From Archaeoglobales archaeon (lineage in GTDB: Archaea > Halobacteriota > Archaeoglobi > Archaeoglobales > Archaeoglobaceae), in NCBI GenBank assembly GCA_003662985.1, contig QMZD01000123.1, positions 1 to 5,944 on the forward strand: a stretch of DNA of 5,944 nt, read 5' to 3'. The translations under genes were made by a program, and so were the position numbers. This document shows positions 5,362-5,944 of the stretch, piece after piece; position 1 is the stretch's first letter; the number at the start of each line of letters is the position of its first letter. A model generated the notes under the pieces. That model searched no databases. It worked only from the letters and a program-made list of their open reading frames with translations, and was not told where the DNA came from.

Positions 5362-5943
5362 TTACTTAAAATAATCCAACCTCTCAGGTTTCTCATCTTT
5401 TTTTCCTTTCAATTTACTAACATCCACATCCAAATCTAAGATTTCATTCAACTTCTCTAAAATTCTTATAACTGCATCGAAATCTGGTTTTTCTGGATTT
5501 GAGTGATCTAGTGTTGTCTCAGCAAACAGACAAAATCCTTCTATATCTCTCAAAGCAGCCATGCCAAGAACTAAAGCTGAGAAACCAAAGAATTCTCCCG
5601 GCTCTCTCCTCAAAATCCCGAGCTTATTCATCTCTTCTGCAATCCTTTGATCAGTTGAAGCAAAAAATATTCTTTTCCCACCACTTCCATGTGCCGCAAG
5701 AACAATTATCCTTTTGACGTTAAATTTTTCAAATAAATCAACAACTTTGCTTGCAACTTCATATTGCGATGTAAATTCAGCCTGATAACCTTTTGTTATT
5801 ATCAATTCAGGTTTGTTGTGATAATAAAGTTCAATTTTGGGTAAATGGGCCAAGCCATCCTTTACATTCACCCCGATCTCTCCAAAACTCCCCAAATACG
5901 ATACCCCATAGTAGATAATGGGGAAATTAGAATACAATTCAGC
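5362..5943 (-). CDS. PAC2-family protein (5' end beyond the window)
   Basis: The C-terminal 193 residues of an archaeal PAC2-domain protein (proteasome assembly chaperone 2-like, COG1938/COG2047). Features are the opening AELYSNFP, as in the conserved 'AELYSPDFP' block, then LPKIELYYH, then PELIITKGYQAEFTSQYEVA, IIVLAAHGSG, PGEFFGFSALVLGMAALRDIEG, and the acidic C-terminal helix region FAETTLDHSNPEKPDFDAVIRILEKL. An apparent TTG at 5937 is the Leu codon of AELYS, so it is not a start, and roughly 40-50 residues should lie off the right edge. Archaeal PAC2 proteins are cytosolic and possibly chaperones for the proteasome or other assemblies; the exact role is not known. It converges on the initiator gene with a 24-base gap and shares its AT-rich composition. 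The tail (KLKGKKDEKPERLDYFK) is highly charged and probably disordered. Confidence 0.8.
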   Translation of the reverse strand, partial: AELYSNFPIIYYGVSYLGSFGEIGVNVKDGLAHLPKIELYYHNKPELIITKGYQAEFTSQYEVASKVVDLFEKFNVKRIIVLAAHGSGGKRIFFASTDQRIAEEMNKLGILRREPGEFFGFSALVLGMAALRDIEGFCLFAETTLDHSNPEKPDFDAVIRILEKLNEILDLDVDVSKLKGKKDEKPERLDYFK

Positions 5944-5944
5944 A

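Noticed and set aside
5935..5937. TTG at 5937 as the start of the PAC2-like gene
   Set aside because: It encodes the Leu of the conserved AELYS block, and the frame stays open to the window edge, so the gene is cut by the window.
1..5944. CRISPR array or tandem repeat cluster
   Set aside because: No regularly spaced repeats were seen on either strand.

Overview
The window reads as archaeal DNA, most likely from Archaeoglobales (Archaeoglobus, Ferroglobus or Geoglobus type). The reasons are a small CbiX-type chelatase that closely resembles, from memory, the A. fulgidus protein, an archaeal type of CbiD, an Orc1/Cdc6 protein, a PAC2-family protein and a zinc-ribbon archaeal integrase. No bacterial -35/-10 promoters are evident.

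Left part (2-2085, + strand): a tightly packed anaerobic cobalamin operon, cbiD (5' end outside the window), cbiE, small cbiX, then a DUF71/COG2102 PP-loop ATPase. The genes overlap or abut and are probably translationally coupled. CbiX inserts cobalt early in corrin synthesis, and CbiD and CbiE are ring C-methyltransferases. The PP-loop protein belongs to the diphthine-ammonia ligase superfamily but carries an ENGEFHT motif, and its operon position suggests a B12-related role.

Middle part (2086-3467): a scar zone. It holds the decayed C-terminal end of an IS110/IS116-type transposase (+ strand). Facing it is a tyrosine recombinase (- strand) whose catalytic core is complete but whose gene is damaged. 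Its zinc-ribbon tail lies in the -1 frame after a purine-rich tract, and its N-terminus stops short, with no normal start codon for the core-binding domain.

Right part (about 3470-5944): an abrupt change to AT-rich DNA with three genes. A protein of unknown function with a Walker-B-like strand but no Walker A (- strand) is divergent from an Orc1/Cdc6-like replication initiator (+ strand) with an atypical Walker A. The initiator gene converges on a PAC2-family gene (- strand) that runs off the right edge. The divergent intergenic space (4139-4254) packs three different dyad symmetries into about 77 bases and is a candidate operator or replication origin.

The simplest reading is a housekeeping B12 operon bordered by the degraded end of an integrated element. 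The AT-rich initiator module may be that element's cargo or a separate acquisition. This element interpretation is inference: no tRNA or att repeat was found in the window.
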